Origin: Desulfohalobiaceae bacterium
Lineage (GTDB): Bacteria > Desulfobacterota > Desulfovibrionia > Desulfovibrionales > Desulfothermaceae
DNA: 7,575 bases
Assembly (NCBI GenBank): GCA_021737115.1
Contig: JAIPER010000173.1
Span: 1 to 7,575 of the forward strand
Direction: 5' to 3'
Shown here: positions 1-5,716 of the stretch, piece by piece
How positions within the stretch are numbered: the stretch's first letter is position 1
Layout of the letters: each line of letters opens with the position of its first letter
Translations under genes and position numbers: made by a program
The notes under the pieces: model-generated
The model's input: the letters and a program-made list of their open reading frames with translations, nothing else
What the model was told of the DNA's origin: nothing
Database searches by the model: none

Positions 1-242
1 GGCTCGTTGATCCGGATCACTTACAAATGAGTGGGCGCATCAGGGAAACTTTGGCCGTGTACGCGGAGCAGGAAGACCTGATCAATATCGGGGCCTATAA
101 GCAGGGAGCCAACCCCAGAATCGACAAGGCCCTGAAACACATCGAAGCGGTGAATGCATTTCTCCGTCAGGATCTGAGGGAAAAAGCAAGTCTGGAACAG
201 ACCAGGCAGGAGATGGACAACCTTTTTCAGGATGAGACGTGA
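1..242 (+). CDS. fliI: FliI, flagellar export ATPase (3' end only)
   Basis: C-terminal 79 residues of the ATPase of the flagellar type III export gate; the gene begins before the window and the first whole codon is at 3. FliI acts at the cytoplasmic face of the basal body, where a FliI hexamer with FliH and FliJ delivers substrates to the export gate. The visible part has the family's C-terminal helical-domain pattern: a short helix, then 'YAEQEDLINIGAY', 'NPRID', and 'FLRQDL' before a charged tail. The catalytic P-loop lies upstream and cannot be checked. The stop at 240-242 shares its last base with the fliJ start, which indicates translational coupling. The next gene being fliJ supports FliI over the F-type or virulence-secretion ATPases that share this fold. 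Confidence 0.93.
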   Translation, partial: LVDPDHLQMSGRIRETLAVYAEQEDLINIGAYKQGANPRIDKALKHIEAVNAFLRQDLREKASLEQTRQEMDNLFQDET

Positions 243-679
243 TGAGACCTTTTCGCTTGCAAGCAGTGCTCGATTACCGGAAGAGGGTCGAAAACGAGGC
301 CCGGAAATCCTTTTTGCTCTGTCTTGAAGAACAAAGAGCCTGCGCCGCCCAAAAAGAGCAAAAAGAACACGAGGCCCAGAGATTACATATGGAGCTCCAG
401 GAGGCCAAGACAAACGAGGTTTTGCTCCCGGAGGTCATGCTCTACGAGGAGTGCATCGCGTCCAAAAAGCGGGAGATTTTGGAATTCGAGCAAAAAATCA
501 GGTCCTTGAAACTAAAGGGCGAACAGAAGAATCAGGTCCTTGTCCGGGCCAGTCAGGAAAAAAGGGCTCTGGAACTCCTCAAGGAGAAAAGAGAAGAAAA
601 GGCAAGGGAAAAACTGAGACACCTGGAGAACACTTTCCTGGACGAGATTGCGGTCCTTGGTCATGGAGTGAGGAAATGA
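242..679 (+). CDS. fliJ: FliJ, flagellar export chaperone and ATPase stalk
   Basis: 145-residue protein that is highly charged, almost entirely helical and rich in E, K, Q and R, as expected for the antiparallel coiled coil of FliJ. It opens with the family signature 'FRLQAVLDYR'. FliJ sits in the central pore of the FliI hexamer, resembles the gamma stalk of F1-ATPase, and links ATP hydrolysis to the FlhA export gate. I chose ATG 242, which lies 9 nt after the AGGA at 229-232. GTG 239 would add one residue and cannot be excluded. The gene overlaps fliI by one base and overlaps the next gene by 4 nt (676-679), so the three are probably translated in series. Length is close to the usual 140-150. 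Confidence 0.92.
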   Translation: MRPFRLQAVLDYRKRVENEARKSFLLCLEEQRACAAQKEQKEHEAQRLHMELQEAKTNEVLLPEVMLYEECIASKKREILEFEQKIRSLKLKGEQKNQVLVRASQEKRALELLKEKREEKAREKLRHLENTFLDEIAVLGHGVRK

Positions 680-1191
680 TGTCCTGGAGGAAAAAGTGCA
701 TGGGCCTGTTGCTGGTTGCCTGCATCTCTATATTGTTTTCAGAGGGAAAAGGGGCTGCGGAAAATGCAACGGTGGTCTTTGAGTGCGGGGATATCGGCGT
801 GGAGGCGCGTCGGGTGCTTTCGGATCTCAAAGAGGAACGCAGCAGATTCAATAAGCAGAAACAACTTCTGGACAGGCGCGAAAATGAATTAAAGATCTTG
901 CAGCAGGAGGTCGATAAGAAACTCAGGCGGTTGACAACGCTCAGAGAAGAGCTGCAGGAACTTCTGGTACAAAAGGCAGAAAGGGAAAACGCCAAGGTAA
1001 AAAAATTGAGCAGAATCTATCAAAAACGGGATCCGGCCGGAGCCGCGGTCTCTCTGGCCTCGATGAAAAAAGACCTGGCCGTGTCGATCCTCTCCCTGAT
1101 GCGGGATAAGTACGCCGGTGAGATACTGGATAATATGGACAGAGAAAAGGCAGTGGAATACAGCACCTCCCTGGGGCGTTTAGAGAATTAA
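676..1191 (+). CDS. MotE/FlbB/YlxF-family flagellar protein (membrane-anchored coiled coil with MgtE_N-like end)
   Basis: 171 residues. Residues 1-7 are basic, 9-21 are hydrophobic and contain 'LVAC' ending at Cys16, so the N-terminus is either an uncleaved anchor, a Sec signal or a lipoprotein signal. Residues about 42-115 form a long charged coiled coil. Residues about 114-166 ('IYQKRDPAGAAVSLASMKK' onward) match the MgtE N-terminal-like repeat seen in the MotE family. Bacillus YlxF and Borrelia FlbB have this architecture and the same place between fliJ and fliK. FlbB organises the periplasmic collar and stator in spirochaetes, and Rhizobium MotE is a periplasmic chaperone for MotC. A periplasmic scaffold or stator-related role here is inferred. 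ATG 676 (or 679) follows GGAG at 665-668 and GAGGA at 670-674 and overlaps the fliJ stop. Reading upstream of it would merely translate fliJ out of frame. I left the symbol empty because family naming is inconsistent. Confidence 0.85.
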   Translation: MMSWRKKCMGLLLVACISILFSEGKGAAENATVVFECGDIGVEARRVLSDLKEERSRFNKQKQLLDRRENELKILQQEVDKKLRRLTTLREELQELLVQKAERENAKVKKLSRIYQKRDPAGAAVSLASMKKDLAVSILSLMRDKYAGEILDNMDREKAVEYSTSLGRLEN

Positions 1192-1248
1192 ACAGGTCAT
1201 GTTGCCGGCTGAGGATGAGACAGGCAAAATCGATAAGGTGGCGAGAAT

Positions 1249-3258
1249 ATGTTTTCAGCTCAAGATCTCTTAGGCGTTAAGAGCCCGGTGTCCACGCCCG
1301 GGTCCCAGGAAGGGGGTTTAAAAACCGGAAAACAGGGCGCGGCCCTTTTCCCGGGTAAAGGGGTTGACCCGGATACATTCAAGGAATCCCTGGCTCAGGC
1401 TGCCGGAAAGGGACAGAGCTGGCCGCAAACCATAAAAACGGAGCTCGCCTCCGAGACTTCCAAAGATGTGGATAATAGTGACATTCTCCAGTTTTTGCTG
1501 GCTGGGCTCAACCCGGACCATTCAAACCGTGTACAAAAAGGTCCTGAAAAATACAGCCTGCAAAAACTCATGCAGTCTATAAATGAGGATTTTTTGTCTG
1601 CAGACAATTTGGGACCGAACCAGTTTTCCAAGACACCTGCAAAAGATTTGGGATCAGGGAAGGAAGCAGCGGCGATGGAGCATGTGTTGTTCCGGGTTTT
1701 GCATCTGATGCAGGAAGCAAATGGACCTTTAAAAAACAATGAGGTTTTTTTTCAGCTGAATAAAAAAGAGGCAAGGGGCCGGAATGGTTTTCCTGCAGGC
1801 AGGGAGGGAGCAGACCTGCAGGGTCGGCTGATGCGCTTGCTGAAAACTTTTGAAAGCGCCCAATCTCGGATTCAAGAGGGAAATGCAGCCCAGGCGGATG
1901 TCTTTTTCCAGAAGCTTGGCTTGCAAAGCAACGCTGTATCCAAAACAGACCAAGAAAGCCGGCTTAAACTTGGAGCCCTTCTGGAAAAGGTGCAGCAATT
2001 ACTGGAATCCAGCCCGGGGGTGAAGCCGGGGACGCAGGAAATCGCCGGGGAGACTCCGGGAAAAACAGCCAAAACCCGGTCAGAGGCCTCTCTCCGAGAG
2101 CAGGGTTTCGCTGGGAAGCAGCAGTCCCTTCCGGTTCGGGACTTGCTGGAAACTTTTGAAAGCGCCATATCTCGGATTCAAGAGGGGGATGCAGCCAAGG
2201 TGGATGTCCTTTTTCAGAAGCTTGGCTTGCAAAGCAACGCTGTATCCAAAACAGGGCAAGAAAGCCGGCCTAAACTTGGAGCCCTTCTGGAAAAGGTGCA
2301 GCAATTACTGGAATCCAGCCCGGGTGTGAAGCCGTTGATGCAGGAAATCGCCGGGGAGACTCCGGGAAAAACAGCCAAAACCCGGTTAGAGGCCTCTCTC
2401 CCAGAGCAGGATTTCGCTTGGAAGCAGCAGTCCCTTCCGGACCGGTTGCAACGCGTCCTGGATTCAGTTCAGGCCCGTTCCAACGAAATGTCCAGACGTG
2501 AAGAGGCCGGAATAGATCCCAGGCTCAGACAGTTTCTGAATGCTCTGGCCGCGGAATCGAAGAACAGTCTCGAGGCCGGCCCTGGCAAAAATGATTTCGG
2601 CTTGACCGGCCTTTTCGACCAGCAGGGTAATTTGAAGAATGTTAACCTGACGGAAAATGTTTTCTCTTTGCAAAGCAACGGCGACCCTCAGGTCAAACCG
2701 CAAAGCAAACAGACCGTGCCGGACTCGATTGTGCAACTGCAGCCAGGATCCGGTGGTTCGGAAAAAGCGGACAATCAATCCCAGCCGATGCGGCCCTCTT
2801 TTACCACTGCTTTCGACAGGAACCTTCAGACCATGGAGAACAAGGTCGTCAGTCAGGTCTTTGTCCGTCTCTTCTCCGGCGCTCGGCAGGGTTCGGGGAA
2901 TATGACCATCAACATGCATCCGCCGGAGCTGGGGAAAGTTAAAGTCCGGCTGATTTCTGACAAAGGAGGTCTGAACGTTCACCTTCACTCCCAGAATCAA
3001 CAGGTTTTGGGTGTTCTTGAGAAGCACCTGCCGACCTTGCAGCAGTCCCTGGAGGATCAGGGGGTTTCCCTGGCAAATCTTCAGGTCAGCGTTGATTCCG
3101 GAAATCAGGATCGACCGCGGTTTGAGGATCAAGACATCTGGGATGCAGCCGGAAAGAAAGAGCAGGCTGGTCCGGCTGAGGAAGAAACTGGGGCCGGGCT
3201 CTCGGAGCAATACCGGGCCGGGGCAGGCCAGAAACAGGGCCTGAGCCTGAGGATTTAA
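1249..3258 (+). CDS. fliK: FliK, flagellar hook-length control protein
   Basis: 669 residues, long for FliK (about 400 in Salmonella). FliK is secreted during hook growth, measures the hook as a molecular ruler, and its C-terminal domain switches FlhB from hook to filament export. The C-terminal domain lies at about 522-620 and has the family core 'MTINMHPPELGKVKVRL' starting at residue 552, then 'HSQNQQVLGVLEKHLPTLQQ'. The N-terminal and middle parts are low-complexity, rich in Q, S, G, K and E and without Cys, as expected for an export substrate threaded unfolded. Residues 197-298 and 299-400 are a near-identical tandem repeat. The start is ATG 1249, 7 nt after AAGGTGG at 1235-1241. It follows the MotE-like gene by 57 nt and precedes flgD by 18 nt. 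No in-frame interruption is seen. Confidence 0.93.
   Translation: MFSAQDLLGVKSPVSTPGSQEGGLKTGKQGAALFPGKGVDPDTFKESLAQAAGKGQSWPQTIKTELASETSKDVDNSDILQFLLAGLNPDHSNRVQKGPEKYSLQKLMQSINEDFLSADNLGPNQFSKTPAKDLGSGKEAAAMEHVLFRVLHLMQEANGPLKNNEVFFQLNKKEARGRNGFPAGREGADLQGRLMRLLKTFESAQSRIQEGNAAQADVFFQKLGLQSNAVSKTDQESRLKLGALLEKVQQLLESSPGVKPGTQEIAGETPGKTAKTRSEASLREQGFAGKQQSLPVRDLLETFESAISRIQEGDAAKVDVLFQKLGLQSNAVSKTGQESRPKLGALLEKVQQLLESSPGVKPLMQEIAGETPGKTAKTRLEASLPEQDFAWKQQSLPDRLQRVLDSVQARSNEMSRREEAGIDPRLRQFLNALAAESKNSLEAGPGKNDFGLTGLFDQQGNLKNVNLTENVFSLQSNGDPQVKPQSKQTVPDSIVQLQPGSGGSEKADNQSQPMRPSFTTAFDRNLQTMENKVVSQVFVRLFSGARQGSGNMTINMHPPELGKVKVRLISDKGGLNVHLHSQNQQVLGVLEKHLPTLQQSLEDQGVSLANLQVSVDSGNQDRPRFEDQDIWDAAGKKEQAGPAEEETGAGLSEQYRAGAGQKQGLSLRI
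1836..2447 (+). repeat. Tandem 306-bp duplication inside fliK
   Basis: Two head-to-tail copies, 1836-2141 and 2142-2447, each exactly 306 nt (102 codons). I count 24 substitutions and no indels, about 92% identity, with the last seven bases contributing four of the differences. The copies encode residues 197-298 and 299-400 of FliK. Only about three substitutions are synonymous; the rest change about 16 residues. The copies lie in the ruler part of the protein, ahead of the conserved C-terminal switch domain. A short echo of the unit (13 identical bases starting at TTGCAAAG) recurs near 2669. Confidence 0.96.
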
Positions 3259-3276
3259 GATCAGGAGGAAATGGAA

Positions 3277-3948
3277 ATGGAAGGCCTGAATGCGTTGCAG
3301 GCGGCAGGTACTGAAGCAAAGCCCAAAAGCGGCACCCTCGGCGGGACCTTAGGGAAGTCGGATTTTTTGAATCTGCTGGTCGCGCAGCTGGAAAACCAGG
3401 ACCCGCTCAATCCGAGCGACCCCACGGAGTTCACCGCCCAGCTGGCCCAGTACAGTTCTCTTGAGCAGCTCTACAACATCAATGACAGCCTGCAGGGACT
3501 GCAGTCCATGCAGGACGGCTTCGGGCGCCTCTCGGCTTTGTCCATGATCGACAAAGAAGTGATTGCAGAGTCCGAGGGCTTCCAATTCGAAGGGCGTCCC
3601 GTGGAAATGGGGGTTCGCTTTGCGGATCAGGTTCAAGATGCGGTTGTCGCCATCAGGAATGAGAATGGTCAAATCGTCGACCGAATCGAAATCCATGAAC
3701 CGGTGTCCGGGGACCATTTCCTGCAATGGGACGGCGGTGATCAAAATCTGCCGGAGGGACCTTATTCCCTGGATGTGCTCGGAACCACGGCTGAGGGCAC
3801 AGAGACGACGGGCACGGCTCTAATTGCCAGCCGGATCACCGGAGTCGATTTTTCCGGTTCCGACAATACCTTGCTGACAACCAACGGTCCGGTCAAACTG
3901 GCTGAGGTTACCAAAGTCAATAATCCGACACAAGACGGCAGTAATTGA
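3277..3948 (+). CDS. flgD: FlgD, flagellar hook cap / hook assembly protein
   Basis: 223 residues, the normal FlgD size. FlgD is exported and forms a temporary cap at the tip of the growing hook, under which FlgE subunits fold and insert. The conserved N-terminal block is at residues 28-66: 'DFLNLLVAQLENQDPLNP', then 'EFTAQLAQYSSLEQL'. A short 'MIDKEVIA' stretch (90-97) leads into the beta-rich Tudor/Fn3-like core (about 100-210), which contains 'WDGGDQNLPEGPY' at 151-163. ATG 3277 is preferred because it lies 8 nt after AGGAGG at 3263-3268; the in-frame ATG 3271 is only 2 nt away, too close for good initiation. It follows fliK by 18 nt, almost certainly on the same transcript. No terminator with a T-run follows, but the next gene is 197 nt away. 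Confidence 0.94.
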   Translation: MEGLNALQAAGTEAKPKSGTLGGTLGKSDFLNLLVAQLENQDPLNPSDPTEFTAQLAQYSSLEQLYNINDSLQGLQSMQDGFGRLSALSMIDKEVIAESEGFQFEGRPVEMGVRFADQVQDAVVAIRNENGQIVDRIEIHEPVSGDHFLQWDGGDQNLPEGPYSLDVLGTTAEGTETTGTALIASRITGVDFSGSDNTLLTTNGPVKLAEVTKVNNPTQDGSN

Positions 3949-3968
3949 GTAGACCTATAGGATTTTGG

Positions 3969-4000
3969 CCTCCGGCCCGTAGGGGCCTACGCCCCGGAGG
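3969..4000 (+). other. GC-rich hairpin downstream of flgD, inside a repeat element
   Basis: CCTCCGG (3969-3975) pairs with CCGGAGG (3994-4000). After a 2x2 C-C mismatch, CGTA (3978-3981) pairs with TACG (3988-3991) around a GGGGCC loop. No T-run follows, so it is not a standard intrinsic terminator. It could stall or attenuate read-through from flgD or protect the 3' end of the upstream message. Compared with the related sequence before motB, it looks like an insert: GATTTTGG is followed by this hairpin here, but directly by ATTTTCG there. Confidence 0.7.
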
Positions 4001-4049
4001 GATTTGCGATTGTTAAGACAAAGTATAAGAGCTGGTTATCTGAGATAAA
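4001..4049 (+). repeat. Intergenic repeat element, copy 1 (upstream of flgE)
   Basis: A 49-nt stretch that matches 6553-6601 (upstream of motB) at 43 of 49 positions with no gaps. The core includes TTGTTAAGACAAAG, then ATAAGAGCT and GTTATCTG. Weaker similarity continues right through a shared TTAAAG and TATA, and left to a shared GATTTTGG. Two small inverted repeats lie inside: TTGT-TAAG-ACAA, and TTATCT-G-AGATAA, which is perfect only in this copy. It may be a dispersed non-coding element or a duplicated control region; the sequence alone does not decide. Confidence 0.85.
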
Positions 4050-4084
4050 ACCAAACCAAGAGTTAAAGTATAGCAGTTATTCTC

Positions 4085-4103
4085 ATAAATATTTAATATT
4101 TAT
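4085..4103. promoter_or_regulatory. AT-only palindrome upstream of flgE
   Basis: ATAAATAT (4085-4092) and ATATTTAT (4096-4103) form a perfect 8-bp inverted repeat around TTA, 43 nt before the flgE ATG. All 19 bases are A or T. It could be a protein-binding site or easily melted promoter DNA. TAAAGTAT at 4064-4071 upstream resembles a sigma-28 -35 element, but I found no correctly spaced -10 partner, so no promoter is assigned. Confidence 0.4.
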
Positions 4104-4105
4104 AT

Positions 4106-4132
4106 GTCAGGCCTGCCAGAGGCAGGGCTGAC
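4106..4132 (+). promoter_or_regulatory. Leader hairpin touching the flgE ribosome binding site
   Basis: The left arm (4106-4117) begins GTCAG and ends CCTGCC; the right arm (4121-4132) begins GGCAGG and ends CTGAC. They pair over 12 positions with one G-G mismatch around an AGA loop. T4105 can also pair with A4133, the first base of the flgE AGGAGG. In RNA the stem would end exactly at the Shine-Dalgarno sequence (4133-4138), a position where it could tune ribosome access. Confidence 0.6.
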
Positions 4133-4145
4133 AGGAGGAACGATT

Positions 4146-5486
4146 ATGGGTTTAGGCGGTGCAATGAACAGCGGCATTTCAGGGCTTCAATCCTTTTCCA
4201 ATGCCATGAGCGTGATCGGGAACAACCTGGCCAACACGAACACGACCGGCTTCAAAGCCAGCCGGACTCTGTTTGCCGACTTGATCCCGGACAACGTCAC
4301 CGGCACCGGGGGAACGAGCCAGATCGGCAGGGGAGCGAGTCTGTCCAAAGTGGACAACATCTTCACTCAGGGATCTATCGAGAGCACAAGCTCCAACACC
4401 GATCTGGCCATAGAAGGCCCGGGTTTTTTTCTGGTACGAAATCCGGACAGCCAGGCCAACAACTTCACCCGGGCCGGCACCTTCCGCCTGGATCAGGATG
4501 GGTACCTGACCAATCCGGAAGGGTATGTGATCCAGGGCTATGAACGTCAGGCAGACGGGAACTTTGCAGATCTGACCGGCGACATCCAGATCAACACCCG
4601 GACAGCCGTGCCGGCCCAGGCCTCTGCAGAAGTTGCCCTGACCACGAACCTGGACGCCCAGGCCGAAACGAGAACTTGGGTACCGGAAGATCCGACGGGA
4701 ACTTCCAACTTCGCCACTACGTCTGAAGTCTACGACTCCCTGGGCAAGACCCATTTGATCTCAACCTATTTCAACAAGACAGACGATAATAAATGGGACT
4801 TTCATCAGCTGGTCTCTCTTGACGATGTCGCAAATAATGGCTCTGGCACACCAGCAGATACCGATAACGACGGAACTGATGATGTCGTCGAAGTCGGAAG
4901 CGGGAGTTTTGAATTTGATGCGCAAGGATTTTTGGAAAAGATTGCAGTTGATGACGGGGCCACCATCACGCCGACCGATGCCAAGTGGCCGACAGTAGAG
5001 ACCATACCTACCGGAAATCTGGACTGGGAGAACGGAGCCGATACCACCCAGACCATGAATTATGGCATGAACATCACCCAGTACGCCACCGACTCCAAGG
5101 TGGTGACTCAGGAATCAGACGGGTACGCTTCAGGAAGCCTCAGCGACATCTCTGTCGACACCGAAGGAACCATCACCGGGACCTATTCTAACGGTCAGAC
5201 GCGGGACCTGGCCCGGCTGGCCCTGGGGAAATTCTCCAATAACAATGGACTGGCCAAGGTCGGGAAGAACCTCTTTGCGGCCACCAAGGATTCCGGTCCC
5301 CCGGATGTGGGCATGGCCGGCTCCGGAGTCGGCAAGATCTATTCCAACTCACTGGAGCAGTCCACCGTGGACATCGCCGAGGAGTTCACGAAAATGATCA
5401 CCACCCAGCGTTCATTTCAGGCCAACTCCAAGACAATCACCACCACCGACGAGATGCTCAATGAAGTCATCAATTTGAAGCGTTAG
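4146..5486 (+). CDS. flgE: FlgE, flagellar hook protein
   Basis: 446 residues. FlgE polymerises outside the cell into the curved universal joint between rod and filament. The N-terminal rod-type motif 'NNLANTNTTGFKASRTLFADL' lies at residues 26-46 and the C-terminal coiled-coil segment with 'DIAEEFTKMITTQRSFQANS' at 409-428. Both terminal segments form the D0 core. The middle holds the surface-exposed domains, including 'EVYDSLGKTH', usual for FlgE. ATG 4146 is chosen because AGGAGG at 4133-4138 is 7 nt upstream and the product starts 'MGLGGAMNSGISGLQ'. The in-frame ATG 4104 would add 14 unconserved residues, has no ribosome site and lies at the edge of a hairpin. Odd point: an acidic EF-hand-like loop, 'DTDNDGTDDVVE' at 238-249, in the outer domain. 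A 197-nt structured gap before it and a terminator after it suggest separate transcriptional control. Confidence 0.95.
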   Translation: MGLGGAMNSGISGLQSFSNAMSVIGNNLANTNTTGFKASRTLFADLIPDNVTGTGGTSQIGRGASLSKVDNIFTQGSIESTSSNTDLAIEGPGFFLVRNPDSQANNFTRAGTFRLDQDGYLTNPEGYVIQGYERQADGNFADLTGDIQINTRTAVPAQASAEVALTTNLDAQAETRTWVPEDPTGTSNFATTSEVYDSLGKTHLISTYFNKTDDNKWDFHQLVSLDDVANNGSGTPADTDNDGTDDVVEVGSGSFEFDAQGFLEKIAVDDGATITPTDAKWPTVETIPTGNLDWENGADTTQTMNYGMNITQYATDSKVVTQESDGYASGSLSDISVDTEGTITGTYSNGQTRDLARLALGKFSNNNGLAKVGKNLFAATKDSGPPDVGMAGSGVGKIYSNSLEQSTVDIAEEFTKMITTQRSFQANSKTITTTDEMLNEVINLKR

Positions 5487-5502
5487 TTGCTTTAGGGCAT
5501 TA

Positions 5503-5533
5503 TGACCTGTTCGGCCAAAGGGCCGACAGGTCA
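5503..5533 (+). other. Hairpin just downstream of flgE
   Basis: TGACCTGT (5503-5510) pairs with ACAGGTCA (5526-5533), and CGGCC (5512-5516) pairs with GGCCG (5521-5525), around an AAAG loop with one bulged T (5511). This 13-bp stem starts 17 nt after the flgE stop and is not followed by a T-run. It may protect the 3' end of the message or act together with the terminator 30 nt further on. Confidence 0.7.
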
Positions 5534-5562
5534 CAGTGAGTGTCAAAAAAATGGCTTTTAGG

Positions 5563-5592
5563 GGCCGGTCCGAACAGACCGGCCTTTTTTTT
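5563..5592 (+). terminator. Rho-independent terminator after flgE
   Basis: GGCCGGTC (5563-5570) and GACCGGCC (5577-5584) form a perfect 8-bp GC-rich stem around CGAACA, followed at once by eight T (5585-5592). This is a textbook intrinsic terminator. It closes the flgE transcript and means motA needs its own promoter, which is found 83 nt downstream. Confidence 0.95.
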
Positions 5593-5615
5593 GTCTTCAG
5601 TCCTTCCCCTCATTT

Positions 5616-5637
5616 GCCGGGACATCCCTGTCCCGGC
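5616..5637. promoter_or_regulatory. Perfect palindrome upstream of the motA sigma-54 promoter
   Basis: GCCGGGACA (5616-5624) and TGTCCCGGC (5629-5637) are perfect 9-bp inverted arms around TCCC. No T-run follows. The centre is about 75 nt upstream of the predicted motA transcription start, near the range used by enhancer-binding activators of sigma-54 promoters. A dyad operator for such an activator is an inference; a plain RNA hairpin is the alternative. Confidence 0.5.
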
Positions 5638-5674
5638 CCTGTCCCCTTCGCAGAAGACATGGAAAGTTCTTGAG

Positions 5675-5690
5675 TGGTACGCTGTTTGCA
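5675..5690 (+). promoter_or_regulatory. Sigma-54 (RpoN) -24/-12 promoter for motA
   Basis: TGGTACGCTGTTTGCA fits the consensus TGGCACG-N4-TTGCA with one mismatch. The invariant GG (5676-5677) and GC (5688-5689) are separated by exactly 10 nt. Counting C5689 as -12 puts transcription start at about 5701, just before the Shine-Dalgarno AGGAGG (5703-5708). The leader would be only about 16 nt. The upstream terminator and the motA gene directly downstream support a real promoter. Sigma-54 promoters need an ATP-driven activator, which is not in the window. Confidence 0.85.
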
Positions 5691-5716
5691 AAACCTTCGC
5701 AGAGGAGGATCTGTCT

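Noticed and set aside
451..675. Upstream extension of the MotE-like gene
   Set aside because: It translates fliJ in another frame. ATG 676/679 has ribosome sites and is followed directly by the hydrophobic N-terminus.
1199..1273. 24-codon ORF between the MotE-like gene and fliK
   Set aside because: No ribosome site, overlaps the fliK start in another frame, no recognisable sequence.
2464..3210. Long open frame on the - strand (about 248 codons) across fliK
   Set aside because: It is antisense to the conserved C-terminal domain of FliK, has no ribosome site or family motif, and its translation looks like a shadow of GC-biased codons.
4041..4048. Sigma-28 -10 element (TGAGATAA) in repeat copy 1
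   Set aside because: Only GATAA matches, no TAAA lies 15 nt upstream, and copy 2 does not keep it.
4104..4145. Earlier in-frame start for FlgE
   Set aside because: No Shine-Dalgarno, located at the edge of the AT palindrome and hairpin, and the added residues do not resemble FlgE.
5540..5716. N-terminal extension of MotA
   Set aside because: It would read through the rho-independent terminator, the palindrome and the sigma-54 promoter; MotA begins cleanly at ATG 5717 with a strong ribosome site.
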